Shown piece after piece: positions 24,881 through 33,154 of a stretch of DNA of 64,000 nt. The notes under the pieces are model-generated. The model was not told the origin of the DNA. It ran no database searches and saw only the letters and a program-made list of their open reading frames with translations. A program made the position numbers and the translations under genes. Origin of the DNA: Rubellimicrobium rubrum (GTDB taxonomy: Bacteria > Pseudomonadota > Alphaproteobacteria > Rhodobacterales > Rhodobacteraceae); NCBI RefSeq assembly GCF_006152115.1, contig NZ_VDFU01000003.1, forward strand, positions 186,001 to 250,000. The letters run 5' to 3'. How positions within the stretch are numbered: the stretch's first letter is position 1; each line of letters begins with the position of its first letter.

Positions 24881-25768
24881 CTAGATCCTTGATGACGAGG
24901 GGCGAGGGGCCGGCCTCTTGCGGTAGGCGGTGGTCCCGGCATGGTCGAGCCGTTCGATCGCCGACCCCAGAACCCGCTCGGAATGTCCGATGAACAGCAC
25001 TCCGTCGTCGCGCAGGGCGTCGCTGAAGCGCCGCCAGAGATCCTCGCGCACGGTTTTGTCGAGGTAGATCGCGACGTTGCGACAAAAGATCACGTCGAAC
25101 GGATGCTTCATGGGCCAGGTTTTCACGAGATTCAGGCGCTTGAACGACACCAGTCCAAGGACAGCGTCCCGGATCTTCGCAGACCCGGCGTGCTTGGATT
25201 CCCCGAAGAGGGCCCTCCGGCGTTCCGGAGGCAGGAGCTCCGCTTCGGCGACCGGGTAGGTCGCGTCGCGGGCCTGATCCAGCACGCCCGGATCCACATC
25301 CGTGGCCAGGACGCGGATGTCGAACTGCGCGGCCTCGGGACAAAGCCCGACGATGCAGGCGGCGATGGAGAACGGCTCCTGGCCGGTGGAGCAACCTGCC
25401 GACCAGATGCGCACGCGGCCGCCAGCCTTTGCCTGGTCGATGAGGCCGGGCAGCACATCGCGCTCGAGCATTTCGAAGTGGTGCGCCTCGCGGAAGAAGT
25501 GCGTGACGTTGGTGGTCGTGGCCGAAATGAGATTGTCACGCTCGTCCTCGGCCCACGGAGCCTCGATCAGGTCGAGGTATGCACCCAGGCTCGACAGGCC
25601 AAGCTCACGCATGCGGGCGCCGAGGCGTTGACGGACGACAGAGGATTTGGCGGGCTGAAGGTCGATCCCCAGGGAGGATCGCACGACCCGTGCCAGACGT
25701 TCCAGATCCGCCGGGGTTGCGGTGCCTGCCTCTCGCGGGCGGGGTCGAAGATCCTGTCTGGATGTCAT
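24881..25768 (-). CDS. cheR: Chemotaxis receptor methyltransferase CheR (module 1)
   Basis: A 295-aa SAM-dependent glutamyl methyltransferase acting on MCPs. The N-terminal helical domain (to about 95) precedes TNVTHFFREAHHFEML, then the SAM-binding WSAGCSTGQEPFSIA and ATDVDPGVLDQA. FDVIFCRNVAIYLD and DDGVLFIGHSERV are typical of the family. The start (25768) is fixed by an ATGA overlap with cheW. It is followed by cheY after 3 bp. The MCP at the end of the operon carries a WQEF tail, a plausible docking site for this enzyme. Confidence 0.94.
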   Translation of the reverse strand: MTSRQDLRPRPREAGTATPADLERLARVVRSSLGIDLQPAKSSVVRQRLGARMRELGLSSLGAYLDLIEAPWAEDERDNLISATTTNVTHFFREAHHFEMLERDVLPGLIDQAKAGGRVRIWSAGCSTGQEPFSIAACIVGLCPEAAQFDIRVLATDVDPGVLDQARDATYPVAEAELLPPERRRALFGESKHAGSAKIRDAVLGLVSFKRLNLVKTWPMKHPFDVIFCRNVAIYLDKTVREDLWRRFSDALRDDGVLFIGHSERVLGSAIERLDHAGTTAYRKRPAPRPSSSRI

Positions 25769-26229
25769 GCGGCCACCTCTGCCATCGTCGGCGCGACAGC
25801 CTGCATGTTGAGGACCCGAAGCGCCTCGCCGTTCAGTGCGATCATGCCCTGGATCAAACGCATGTCGGCGCCCGACAGCGTGGGGGTGCCCTGGATCGCC
25901 GTTCGCGGGACCCTCAGGATGTCCGACACGGAGTCGACCAGAAGACCGACGGTCCGTTCTCCGGCCGAGACGATGAGGACGACATGGCGTGCCGTCAGCG
26001 CCGTCCGGTCCAGCCCCAGCCGAAGAGCCAGGTCCAGAACCGGGATGACCGCGCCACGCAGGTTCATGACCCCGAGCAGGCAGTCGGGAGCATGGGGCAA
26101 GGTCGTAACCGGAGACCACCGACGGATCTCGCGGACCTTGGTGACCTCGATGCAGTAACCCTGGCCCCCGGCCATCAGGGAGATGAACTCGGCCTGTTCC
26201 TCGGTCCGAGCGTCAGTCTGCATGTTCAT
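25765..26229 (-). CDS. cheW: CheW coupling protein (module 1)
   Basis: A 154-aa scaffold that links CheA to receptors. Typical elements are YCIEVTKVREIRRW, LLGVMNLRGAVIPVLDLALRLGL and VGLLVDSVSDILRV. The start MNMQTDARTEE lies 17 bp inside the end of cheA; a second ATG two codons later is also possible. It overlaps cheR by 4 bp. It has the usual length for a single CheW domain. Confidence 0.94.
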   Translation of the reverse strand: MNMQTDARTEEQAEFISLMAGGQGYCIEVTKVREIRRWSPVTTLPHAPDCLLGVMNLRGAVIPVLDLALRLGLDRTALTARHVVLIVSAGERTVGLLVDSVSDILRVPRTAIQGTPTLSGADMRLIQGMIALNGEALRVLNMQAVAPTMAEVAA

Positions 26230-28318
26230 GTCCGGCCTCGAAGGTCGTGATGGAATGAAGATCCCGCCGGCGTGCCGCCATTCCCACAAGGGTGTCGGGA
26301 TCGAGGATGAGTGCGACCTTGCCGTCGCCCAGGATGGTGGCCGCCGAGATGCCGGGCACGGTGCCGACATTGCCCCGCAGGCTCTTGATGACGACCTGCC
26401 GCTTGTCCGAGATGCCACTGATCGCGAGGGCTGCCCGCGTGTCCTCTCCGGTGCGGACAAGCACGACGATCGCCTGGGAGGGATCGACGACAGGGCCATA
26501 GCCCAAAACCGATGCGACATCGACGATGGGCACATGAGTCCCACGGAGATTGAGCACCCGCTCGCCTTGCCCGAGATCCAGGAAGTCCCGCGAGGATGGC
26601 CGGATCGTCTCGAGCACGGCGGCTGCCGGTACGATCATCGGCTGGTCGGCCACGGCAACGATCAAGCCGTCGAGCACAGCCAGAGTAAGGGGGAGCGAGA
26701 TGATGAAGGTAGTGCCCTCGCCCGGCCGGCTGGTGATGCTGATCCGCCCGCCAAGGGCAGTGATCGCCGTACGGGCCACATCCATGCCGACCCCGCGCCC
26801 CGAGAGGCTGGTGACCGAGGCGGCCGTCGAGAAGCCGGGGAGGAAGAGCAGGTTGTCGATCTCGCTGTCCGACAGAACGGCGTCGGCCGGAATGAGGCCC
26901 TTGCGAACCGCAGTGGCCTGGATCCTCTCGCGGTTCAGTCCTGCCCCGTCATCCTTGATGACGATTCGGACGTTCCCGGACACGTGGCTGGCGGTCAGAA
27001 GCAGGCGACCCGCGCTGGCCTTGCCCGTGGCGATGCGGTCGTCAGGCGATTCGATGCCGTGGTCGATGGCATTGCGGACCATATGGGTGAGTGGATCGGC
27101 CAGCCCCTCGACCACGGTGCGATCGACCTCCGTGTCCTCGCCTTCGGTGACCAGATCGACCTGCTTGCCGGTCGCGTCGGCCGCTTCGCGAACGACGCGG
27201 GCCATGCGCTGGAACAGTGGCTTCACCGGTTGCGCCCGGATCAGCATCACGCCTTCCTGGATGTCGCGCGCCAGAAGGCTCAGGTCCTCGACCTGCGCCG
27301 CGAGCCCGGAGGACGGCGGCAGCCCGGCTTCGGCGACCTTCTGGGCGATCACCGCTTGGTTGATGATGAGCTCGCCGACGGAGTTGATGAGGCGATCCAC
27401 CCGGTCCAGGTCGACGCGGAGCGTCGGACGGGGTGCCTCCTTGACGGTAGGAGGTGTCGGGACCGAGACCGGAGGAGTCGTCGGGGTGGGTGCTGGGGCG
27501 GCTTGCGGTTCCTCGGCCGGTACGTCTTCGGCCGCGGTGTCCGTCGCCTCCGGAAGGTCGATCAGGGGAAGGATCCCCATCGCGAACCGCGGCATTTCCT
27601 CGACTTCGAGGTCGCAGAGGTCCTCGACAAAGGCGAATACGTCCCGGACCTGGTCCTCGCCGGCTTCCGTCTCGAGGGTCAGGCTCCAGGCGAGGTAGCT
27701 TTCCTCAAGATCGATTACCTCAAGCCGCGGTAGTCCTGTGGTGTCGCAGGCGACGGTGACCTCGCCCAGGTCGGACAGAGCGGCGAACAGGTTCGCGGGT
27801 TCATGCCCGTTGTGGAAGAACTGGCGGCTCGGGCGGAAGTGCAGGCGGAACAGCTTCGGTTGCGCCGGAGCATCGTCGGCCAGGAACGACATTCCAAGAC
27901 CCATCGGCTCGAACACGAAGTCCTCTTCCGCGAGATCCTCGCCCCCGGCCAGTTCCTCCAGTGCTTCAAGAATCGCACCAAGCGCCTCGGGCGGGTCCGA
28001 ACGCCCGTCGCGTGCCGCCTCGAGCAGGTCGGCCAGGATGTCCCCGGACCGTTGGAGGAGCCGCATGACATCCGCATCCGGGACCAGCCGGTCGGATCGG
28101 ATCGCGTCGAGCACCGTTTCGAAACTGTGGGCGAACGACACGACGTCGGACAGGGCAAAGGCCCCGGCGGCACCCTTGATCGAGTGAACGGCCCGGAAGA
28201 CAGCGTGCATCGTCTCTGTCTCGGCGGTGCCGTCCGACATCGCGGCCAGCCCCTCGCCCATGGCGGCGAGAAGGTCCTCGCTTTCGGCGAAGAAAGTGTC
28301 CCTGAGTTCGTCCGTCAT
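26213..28318 (-). CDS. cheA: CheA histidine kinase with P2-like domain (module 1)
   Basis: A 701-aa central kinase. P1/Hpt is 1-105 with H45 (AVHSIKGAAGAF); a P2-like response-regulator-binding domain is 155-245 (LFRLHFRPSRQFFHNG to the VEDLCDLEVEE segment); a Pro-rich linker is 255-297; P3 dimerisation is 300-365; P4 kinase is about 365-540 (N-box HMVRNAIDHG 412-421, DDGAG 456-460, GRGVGMDV 507-514); P5 CheW-like is 545-690. It is preceded by cheY (2 bp gap) and overlaps cheW by 17 bp. Domain content differs clearly from the second CheA in the locus. Confidence 0.95.
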   Translation of the reverse strand: MTDELRDTFFAESEDLLAAMGEGLAAMSDGTAETETMHAVFRAVHSIKGAAGAFALSDVVSFAHSFETVLDAIRSDRLVPDADVMRLLQRSGDILADLLEAARDGRSDPPEALGAILEALEELAGGEDLAEEDFVFEPMGLGMSFLADDAPAQPKLFRLHFRPSRQFFHNGHEPANLFAALSDLGEVTVACDTTGLPRLEVIDLEESYLAWSLTLETEAGEDQVRDVFAFVEDLCDLEVEEMPRFAMGILPLIDLPEATDTAAEDVPAEEPQAAPAPTPTTPPVSVPTPPTVKEAPRPTLRVDLDRVDRLINSVGELIINQAVIAQKVAEAGLPPSSGLAAQVEDLSLLARDIQEGVMLIRAQPVKPLFQRMARVVREAADATGKQVDLVTEGEDTEVDRTVVEGLADPLTHMVRNAIDHGIESPDDRIATGKASAGRLLLTASHVSGNVRIVIKDDGAGLNRERIQATAVRKGLIPADAVLSDSEIDNLLFLPGFSTAASVTSLSGRGVGMDVARTAITALGGRISITSRPGEGTTFIISLPLTLAVLDGLIVAVADQPMIVPAAAVLETIRPSSRDFLDLGQGERVLNLRGTHVPIVDVASVLGYGPVVDPSQAIVVLVRTGEDTRAALAISGISDKRQVVIKSLRGNVGTVPGISAATILGDGKVALILDPDTLVGMAARRRDLHSITTFEAGHEHAD

Positions 28319-28320
28319 GC

Positions 28321-28689
28321 TCAGATCGTCCCGGTGACGCGCTTCAGGGTGGACACGAGGGCCGTCTCATCGAAGGGCTTGGTCAGCCAACCGGTCGCGC
28401 CGGCCGTCCGGGCACGGGCCCGCAGCTCGGGGCCGGTTTCCGTGGTGAGGACGAGGATCGGCACCCGCTTGTTGCGGTCGCCGGCGCGGATGGCCTCGAT
28501 GACGCCGAAGCCATCCATGTTCGGCATGTTGATGTCCGTGATGACGGCATCGAATGCCTCTCCGGCAAAGGCCGAGACGCCCAGGACGCCATCATCGGCG
28601 GTGGTCACCTGCATGCCGGCGGTTTCGAGAGCGCGACGGAGCAATTCCCTGATCGTTCGTGAATCGTCGATGGCGAGAACGGAGATCAT
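28321..28689 (-). CDS. cheY: CheY-type response regulator at head of leftward che operon
   Basis: A 122-aa receiver with D8/D9 (LAIDDSRTIRELL), phospho-acceptor D52 (VITDINMPNMDG), Thr in LVLTTET and K104 (LTKPF). The chosen ATG has AGGAGG eleven bases upstream, and that site lies inside a candidate 48-aa ORF ending 1 bp before. Continuing upstream in frame gives non-receptor-like sequence and is rejected. Together with the CheY before the DxxxQ gene, it gives two output or sink regulators for this module. Confidence 0.93.
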   Translation of the reverse strand: MISVLAIDDSRTIRELLRRALETAGMQVTTADDGVLGVSAFAGEAFDAVITDINMPNMDGFGVIEAIRAGDRNKRVPILVLTTETGPELRARARTAGATGWLTKPFDETALVSTLKRVTGTI

Positions 28690-28690
28690 G

Positions 28691-28837
28691 TCAGGCCACA
28701 GCCTCCTGGATCGTGGGGCGGGTGTCCCGACCTGCACCAAGGGCGGAGGTGCCCGGCGCACAAGGCTGGCGGCCAGCCGGCTTTCTCGGATCGGACGTGT
28801 GGGTCGCACGGCTTGGCGCGCAGAAGTCGTCAGTCAT
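28691..28837 (-). CDS. Candidate 48-aa leader ORF before cheY
   Basis: A short open frame (MTDDFCAPSRATHTSDPRK... ending PTIQEAVA) that stops 1 bp before the cheY ATG (TGA-C-ATG). GAGG lies six bases before its own start. The product is polar with two Cys and no known domain. The cheY ribosome site lies within it, so it could couple translation of the operon or be chance. I do not recognise it. Confidence 0.35.
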   Translation of the reverse strand: MTDDFCAPSRATHTSDPRKPAGRQPCAPGTSALGAGRDTRPTIQEAVA

Positions 28838-28903
28838 GTTGAACCTCGATCGTATGGCGCGGAGCGATGCCGGACGTTCTGCCGATCCATACGCCTGCCT
28901 TCG

Positions 28904-28974
28904 TTAAAACGGGCTGAATGCAAGGAAGCGTCTGCCTCGGGATCATTAAAGGTCGAGGCTTAAACTCACCTTAA
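28904..28974. promoter_or_regulatory. Shared che control region with CtrA-like TTAA-N7-TTAA box
   Basis: Between the two divergent che operons, an AT-rich patch has four TTAA tetramers (28904, 28946, 28960 and 28971). TTAA-ACTCACC-TTAA (28960-28974) has exactly the N7 spacing of a CtrA site. CtrA is a known regulator of motility and chemotaxis genes in many alphaproteobacteria. The box is about 100 bp from the rightward cheY and about 270 bp from the leftward one. No clear -10 was assigned. Confidence 0.5.
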
Positions 28975-29074
28975 GCCGGACGGCCTTACCGATTCGCACC
29001 AGTCCCGACTCGACAAAGGTTCATCCCATGGTTGCCGAACGTTCCGCTCTCACCTTCATGCCAGGAGTCCTCCG

Positions 29075-29443
29075 TTGAGCCGGCGCATCCTTGTCGTGGA
29101 CGACTCGCCTTCGCTGCGCCGGATGATCGCCATGACGCTCAAGGGAGCGGGCTATGACGTGGTTGAAGCAGAGGATGGCCTCGATGCCCTGGAGCGGGTC
29201 GCGGCGGCGCGCTTCGATGCGGTGCTGACGGACCAGAACATGCCGCGCATGGATGGCCTGTCCTTTATCCGCGAGTTCAAGTCGCGGCCCGAGGGGCAGG
29301 GCATCCCGGTGGTATTCCTGTCCACCGAGAGCGAGGGCGAGCTCAAGGACAAGGCACGCGCCGCCGGTGCGTTGGGCTGGATGACCAAGCCGTTCGATCA
29401 GGCCAAGCTCCTGTCGGTCATGGCCCGGGTGGTAGGCGCATGA
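29075..29443 (+). CDS. cheY: CheY-type response regulator at head of rightward che operon
   Basis: A 122-aa receiver with D9/D10 (VVDDSPSLRRMIA), phospho-acceptor D53 (VLTDQNMPRMDG), switch residue in FLSTES and K105 (MTKPF). It appears to start at TTG (29075), with AGGAG eight bases upstream; no ATG precedes the receiver in frame. It overlaps cheA by 4 bp. The product is similar to, but clearly distinct from, the CheY at the head of the other operon. Confidence 0.93.
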   Translation: MSRRILVVDDSPSLRRMIAMTLKGAGYDVVEAEDGLDALERVAAARFDAVLTDQNMPRMDGLSFIREFKSRPEGQGIPVVFLSTESEGELKDKARAAGALGWMTKPFDQAKLLSVMARVVGA

Positions 29444-31071
29444 TCGACGCCGAAACCCTGGCCATCTTCCGCACCGAAGCGGACGGATTGGTGGAAAGCC
29501 TCGAGGCGGGCCTGCTGACCCTTCAGGAGCGCCCCGGCGACCGTTCTGTCATCGATCAGGTCTTCCGCGACCTGCACACGCTGAAGGGCACGGGAGGCAT
29601 GTTCGGGCAGACCGAACTCGCGGCTTTCGTGCATGGCTTCGAATCGGCCTTCGAGGCGATCCGCTCTGGAACCAGCGTGGCGAGCCCCGCCCTGATCGCC
29701 GTCTGCCTGAAGGCCCATGACCATATCATGTCCCTTCTGGCCGGAGAGCGGCCGGGTGGCGCCGGGACGATCCTTGCCGATCTTGCGACGGCCGTGTCGG
29801 GCTCGGCTCCAGCGGATGAGCAGATCCTTCCAGAAGTGCCCACCGAGGCGTCCGCCTCCGCTTCCCAGGAATCGGGGGCCAAGACGATCCCCATGATGCG
29901 CATCTCGGCCGAGCGCCTCGACGAGATGATGGATCGCGTGGGCGAACTCGTCATTGCCGAGGCCCGCCTGGCCGAGATCGCCGCCAGGAGCGGCGTTCCG
30001 GCCCTGGTCTCCGTGACCGAGGATATACAGCGTCTAGCATCGAGCATGCGCGACGCGACGATGTCGATCCGCATGACGCCGATCTCGTCCATCACTGGCC
30101 GCTTCCGCCGTCTCGTTCACGATCTCGCACGCCAGTTGGACAAGCCGATCGATCTCGTGATCGAGGGGGAAGAGACGGAGCTGGACAAGGCCGTCGTCGA
30201 GCAGCTCGCCGAGCCGCTGATGCACCTCATCCGGAACGCCGCCGATCATGGGATCGAGGACGCCGCGACACGCTCGCGACTCGGCAAGTCCCCGTCCGGT
30301 CAGATCAGGCTTTCGGCCCGACAGTCCGGGGGCGAAGTCGAAGTCGAACTCGCAGACGACGGCCGCGGTCTGGACGAGGCCCGCATCCGGGCCAAGGCGA
30401 TCGATCTCGGGCTTCTCGGGCTGGATGCCGATGTCGGATCGGCCGATCTCCAGCGCCTGATCCTTTCTCCGGGCTTCTCGACGGCCCAGCAGGTCACCGA
30501 GCTGTCCGGGCGGGGGGTCGGCATGGACGTCGTCCGCCGCACCGTCTCCGAACTCCGCGGCAGCGTCGACATCGCGTCCTCGTCGGGGAGCGGAACCCGC
30601 GTGGTCATACGGCTCCCGCTGACCCTTGCCATCATCAGCGGGCTGCTGGTCGAGGTGGCCGGGGAACGGTTCACGATCCCGCTCTCGACCGTGGAGGAGA
30701 TCGTCGAGCTTCCCGAAAGATCGGGACCGGCAGACGCCTCGTCGCGGTTCTTGGACATCCGGGGACGGCTTGTCCCCACCATGTCGCTTCGCGAGGTATT
30801 TGCCAGCCCGCCCGCCCCCGAGATGTTCCCCAAGGTCGTGATCGTGGGAGCCAGCGGAGCCCGTGTCGGCTTGGTCGTGGATCGCATCATCGGATCCAAC
30901 CAGACGGTCATCAAGCAGCTCTCGCCGCTTCATGCGGGGGTCAGCACATTCTCGGGCGCCACCATCCTCGGGGATGGCGCCGTGGCGCTGATCCTGGATG
31001 TGGCGACCCTGGTCAATCAATCGAAACGCCCGGCTCCGATCGAGCGGCATCTTCAAGAGGTTCTCGCATGA
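29440..31071 (+). CDS. cheA: CheA histidine kinase lacking P2 (module 2)
   Basis: A 543-aa kinase. P1/Hpt is 1-105 with H46 (DLHTLKGTGGMF); residues 106-150 are a short low-complexity linker in place of a P2 domain; P3 is 153-215; P4 holds the N-box HLIRNAADHG (262-271), DDGRG (306-310) and GRGVGMDV (357-364); P5 is about 395-530. Without P2, CheY and CheB must be phosphorylated directly from P1. It overlaps both neighbours (cheY, cheW) by ATGA, so the operon is tightly coupled. Confidence 0.95.
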   Translation: MIDAETLAIFRTEADGLVESLEAGLLTLQERPGDRSVIDQVFRDLHTLKGTGGMFGQTELAAFVHGFESAFEAIRSGTSVASPALIAVCLKAHDHIMSLLAGERPGGAGTILADLATAVSGSAPADEQILPEVPTEASASASQESGAKTIPMMRISAERLDEMMDRVGELVIAEARLAEIAARSGVPALVSVTEDIQRLASSMRDATMSIRMTPISSITGRFRRLVHDLARQLDKPIDLVIEGEETELDKAVVEQLAEPLMHLIRNAADHGIEDAATRSRLGKSPSGQIRLSARQSGGEVEVELADDGRGLDEARIRAKAIDLGLLGLDADVGSADLQRLILSPGFSTAQQVTELSGRGVGMDVVRRTVSELRGSVDIASSSGSGTRVVIRLPLTLAIISGLLVEVAGERFTIPLSTVEEIVELPERSGPADASSRFLDIRGRLVPTMSLREVFASPPAPEMFPKVVIVGASGARVGLVVDRIIGSNQTVIKQLSPLHAGVSTFSGATILGDGAVALILDVATLVNQSKRPAPIERHLQEVLA

Positions 31072-31592
31072 CGCTGATGTCCCGCCCCGCCAGTCGATCC
31101 CTGGGCAACATCGACGTGGTCACCCTGCGGCTGGGCCAGGATACCCTGGCCATCCGGGCCGAGATGCTGCGCGAGGTGCTGGAGCCTGTCAGCATCACTC
31201 GCGTGCCCGGTGCGCCCGAGTTCTGCTGCGGGCTCGTCAACGTACGAGGGACCGTGGTTCCCTTGTCCGACCTGCGGGTGACCTTCGGAATGCCCCGGAC
31301 GCCGCTTGGACCCGACAGCCGGATCCTTGTGCTCGATCTGCCCCTGTCCGGGCGTGCTTCTGTCGTGGGCATCGTAGCGGATGCCGTCCACGAGGTGACC
31401 CGAGTCGAAAGCCACATGCTCCAGACTGTTCCTGCCGTGGGCACCCGGTGGCCTCCGCAGTTCATCGAGGCGATCGCCCGGATCGGAGGAAACTTCGTGA
31501 TGCTGCCCGACATCCCCGCCATCTTCGCGGCGTTCCTCGGCGGCCAATCGGCCACGACGGTCGGCCCGCAGGGGCAGGGCGCTGCAGCGTGA
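31068..31592 (+). CDS. cheW: CheW coupling protein (module 2, first copy)
   Basis: A 174-aa CheW with IDVVTLRLGQDTLAIRAEML near the N-terminus, REVLEPVSITRVPGAPEFCCG, LVNVRGTVVPLSDLRVTFG and VGIVADAVHEVTRVES. It begins inside the cheA stop (ATGA). It is the first of two unequal CheW copies in this operon, the second following after a 129-bp gap that holds a hairpin. Such pairs may separate receptor coupling from array building. Confidence 0.92.
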   Translation: MTLMSRPASRSLGNIDVVTLRLGQDTLAIRAEMLREVLEPVSITRVPGAPEFCCGLVNVRGTVVPLSDLRVTFGMPRTPLGPDSRILVLDLPLSGRASVVGIVADAVHEVTRVESHMLQTVPAVGTRWPPQFIEAIARIGGNFVMLPDIPAIFAAFLGGQSATTVGPQGQGAAA

Positions 31593-31640
31593 CCGGCGTC
31601 GCCCTCCTCTGAGCCAAGGTCTGCCTCCACCCTGGCTGCT

Positions 31641-31657
31641 CCGGATCGCCGATCCGG
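31641..31657 (+). repeat. Inverted repeat in cheW-cheW gap
   Basis: CCGGATC-GCC-GATCCGG is a perfect 7-bp stem with a 3-base loop in the 129-bp gap between the two module-2 cheW genes. All other genes of this operon overlap, so the gap is out of place. The hairpin could stabilise or attenuate mRNA. No T run follows. Confidence 0.4.
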
Positions 31658-31721
31658 CGGCAGCTGTCTTGAACCGATCCTGCGCAGTGGCCGCGCGGTC
31701 CCCGACTGAGGAAGATGCCTC

Positions 31722-32246
31722 ATGCTGAATCAACCAGTAGTTACCTTCGGACTGGAAAGCTCTCTGTTCGGCCTTCCCGTCGCGCTCGTCCAGGAGATCC
31801 TCGATCCCCGTCCGGTGTCGCGCCTCCCCCACGCGCCGTCGCACCTCATGGGCGTGACGGACGTCAGGGGCAGCTCGGTCGCCGTCATCGACCTTCGCAC
31901 CTACTTGGGCGAGCCGATGAGGCCCGATGCGGCGGACACGCGCATCATGGTTCTCAAGCTCGACAGGGATGGGGCCGCGCTTCTCGTGGCCCTCAGGGTC
32001 GACCGGGTGATCGAGGTGACGAGCCTGGACGACGACCGCCTCGAGCCGCTGGCCGAAGCTGCTCTCCTGAACTGGGACCAGCGGATGGTCGAAGGCATCG
32101 GCCGTCGGAACGGGACATTCGTCACCGTCCTGCGCTTGGCCGGCCTGTTCGACCGAGACGTCATGGACGCGATGGCGACGGGTCGGCCAAGGCAGGCGGC
32201 CAGTCAGGACGCGGAGGCGGCCTTTGCCGGGCTGGCCAGCGCATGA
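31722..32246 (+). CDS. cheW: CheW coupling protein (module 2, second copy)
   Basis: A 174-aa CheW: VTFGLESSLFGLPVALVQEILDPRPVSRLPHAP, LMGVTDVRGSSVAVIDLRTYLG and ALRVDRVIEVTSLDD. It ends DAEAAFAGLASA. It has an ATG with GAGGAAG nearby, and overlaps cheR by 4 bp. The sequence differs substantially from the first copy, so it is not a recent duplicate. Confidence 0.92.
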   Translation: MLNQPVVTFGLESSLFGLPVALVQEILDPRPVSRLPHAPSHLMGVTDVRGSSVAVIDLRTYLGEPMRPDAADTRIMVLKLDRDGAALLVALRVDRVIEVTSLDDDRLEPLAEAALLNWDQRMVEGIGRRNGTFVTVLRLAGLFDRDVMDAMATGRPRQAASQDAEAAFAGLASA

Positions 32247-33154
32247 GCACCCAGATCCTCCGCTCGCGGTACCCTGCGCGGTTCCGTCAGATCGTCCATG
32301 AGGCCACAGGCATCCATCTTCCTGAAAGCAAGGATGGCATGGTGGAGTCCCGGCTGCGCCCGCGGCTGGTGGCCCTGGGGCTTACCGATGCCGGTGAATA
32401 TTTCCGCTACCTGTTCGAGGAGAATGGTCTCGAAACAGAACTGGCAAGCCTCATCGAACTCGTCACCACGAACAAGACCGACTTCTTTCGGGAGGTCCAG
32501 CATTACAACCTGCTTCAGGACATGATGATCCCTGCTGCCCTCAGGACCGGACGGGCGGGCGGGCGGGTCAGCTTCAAGTTCTGGAGCGCGGCCGCGTCGA
32601 CCGGGGCCGAAGCCTGGTCGGCGGCGATGGTTCTGGCGGAAGCCCAGGCCCGTGCGCCCGAGTTGGACTGGGCCGTGCTGGGCACCGACATCTCGCGCCG
32701 CGTGCTGAAGACGGCCGTCCGCGCCATCTATCCCGAAGCCGAGCTCATCCCGGTGCCTCCCATGCTGCGGGACCGGTACGCGATGGTTGGGCGCGACAAG
32801 GATGGTTTGCCTTTGCGCCGCATCGTGCCGGAATTGCGCCAGCGCGTCCGCTTCGAGGAGATGAACCTCATGGACAGGACCTATCCGGTGGATCGCAACC
32901 TGGATGCGATCTTTCTGCGCAACGTGCTGATCTACTTCGATCCTCCGACCCAGGCTCGCGTGATCGCCACGATCGCATCGCATCTCCGTCCCGGTGGGCA
33001 TCTCGTGGTCGGACATGCGGAGTCGATGATCGTGCGCCAGTCCGGCCTGAAACAGGTCGCCCCGGCCGTGTTCGAGCGGCAAGGCAAACTCGAGACGGAC
33101 GCCATGGCTGGCCATTTGACCCAGCCATCCATGCATATGGGAGCCATGCCATGA
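32243..33154 (+). CDS. cheR: Chemotaxis receptor methyltransferase CheR (module 2)
   Basis: A 303-aa methyltransferase. The N-terminal RFRQIVHEATGIHLPESKDG and VTTNKTDFFREVQHYNLL precede the SAM-binding WSAAASTGAEAWSAAMVLAE and LGTDISRRVLKTA; LDAIFLRNVLIYFD and GGHLVVGHAESM follow. It overlaps cheW (4 bp) and cheB (4 bp). The C-terminus (HLTQPSMHMGAMP) is Met-rich and unusual. Target receptors may be encoded elsewhere, since the only MCP here is in the other operon. Confidence 0.93.
   Translation: MSTQILRSRYPARFRQIVHEATGIHLPESKDGMVESRLRPRLVALGLTDAGEYFRYLFEENGLETELASLIELVTTNKTDFFREVQHYNLLQDMMIPAALRTGRAGGRVSFKFWSAAASTGAEAWSAAMVLAEAQARAPELDWAVLGTDISRRVLKTAVRAIYPEAELIPVPPMLRDRYAMVGRDKDGLPLRRIVPELRQRVRFEEMNLMDRTYPVDRNLDAIFLRNVLIYFDPPTQARVIATIASHLRPGGHLVVGHAESMIVRQSGLKQVAPAVFERQGKLETDAMAGHLTQPSMHMGAMP

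Noticed and set aside
32243-33154. CheR of module 2 considered inactive because of WSAAASTGAEAW
   Set aside because: AAASTG also occurs in functional CheR proteins such as that of E. coli, as I recall, so there is no reason to call it dead.
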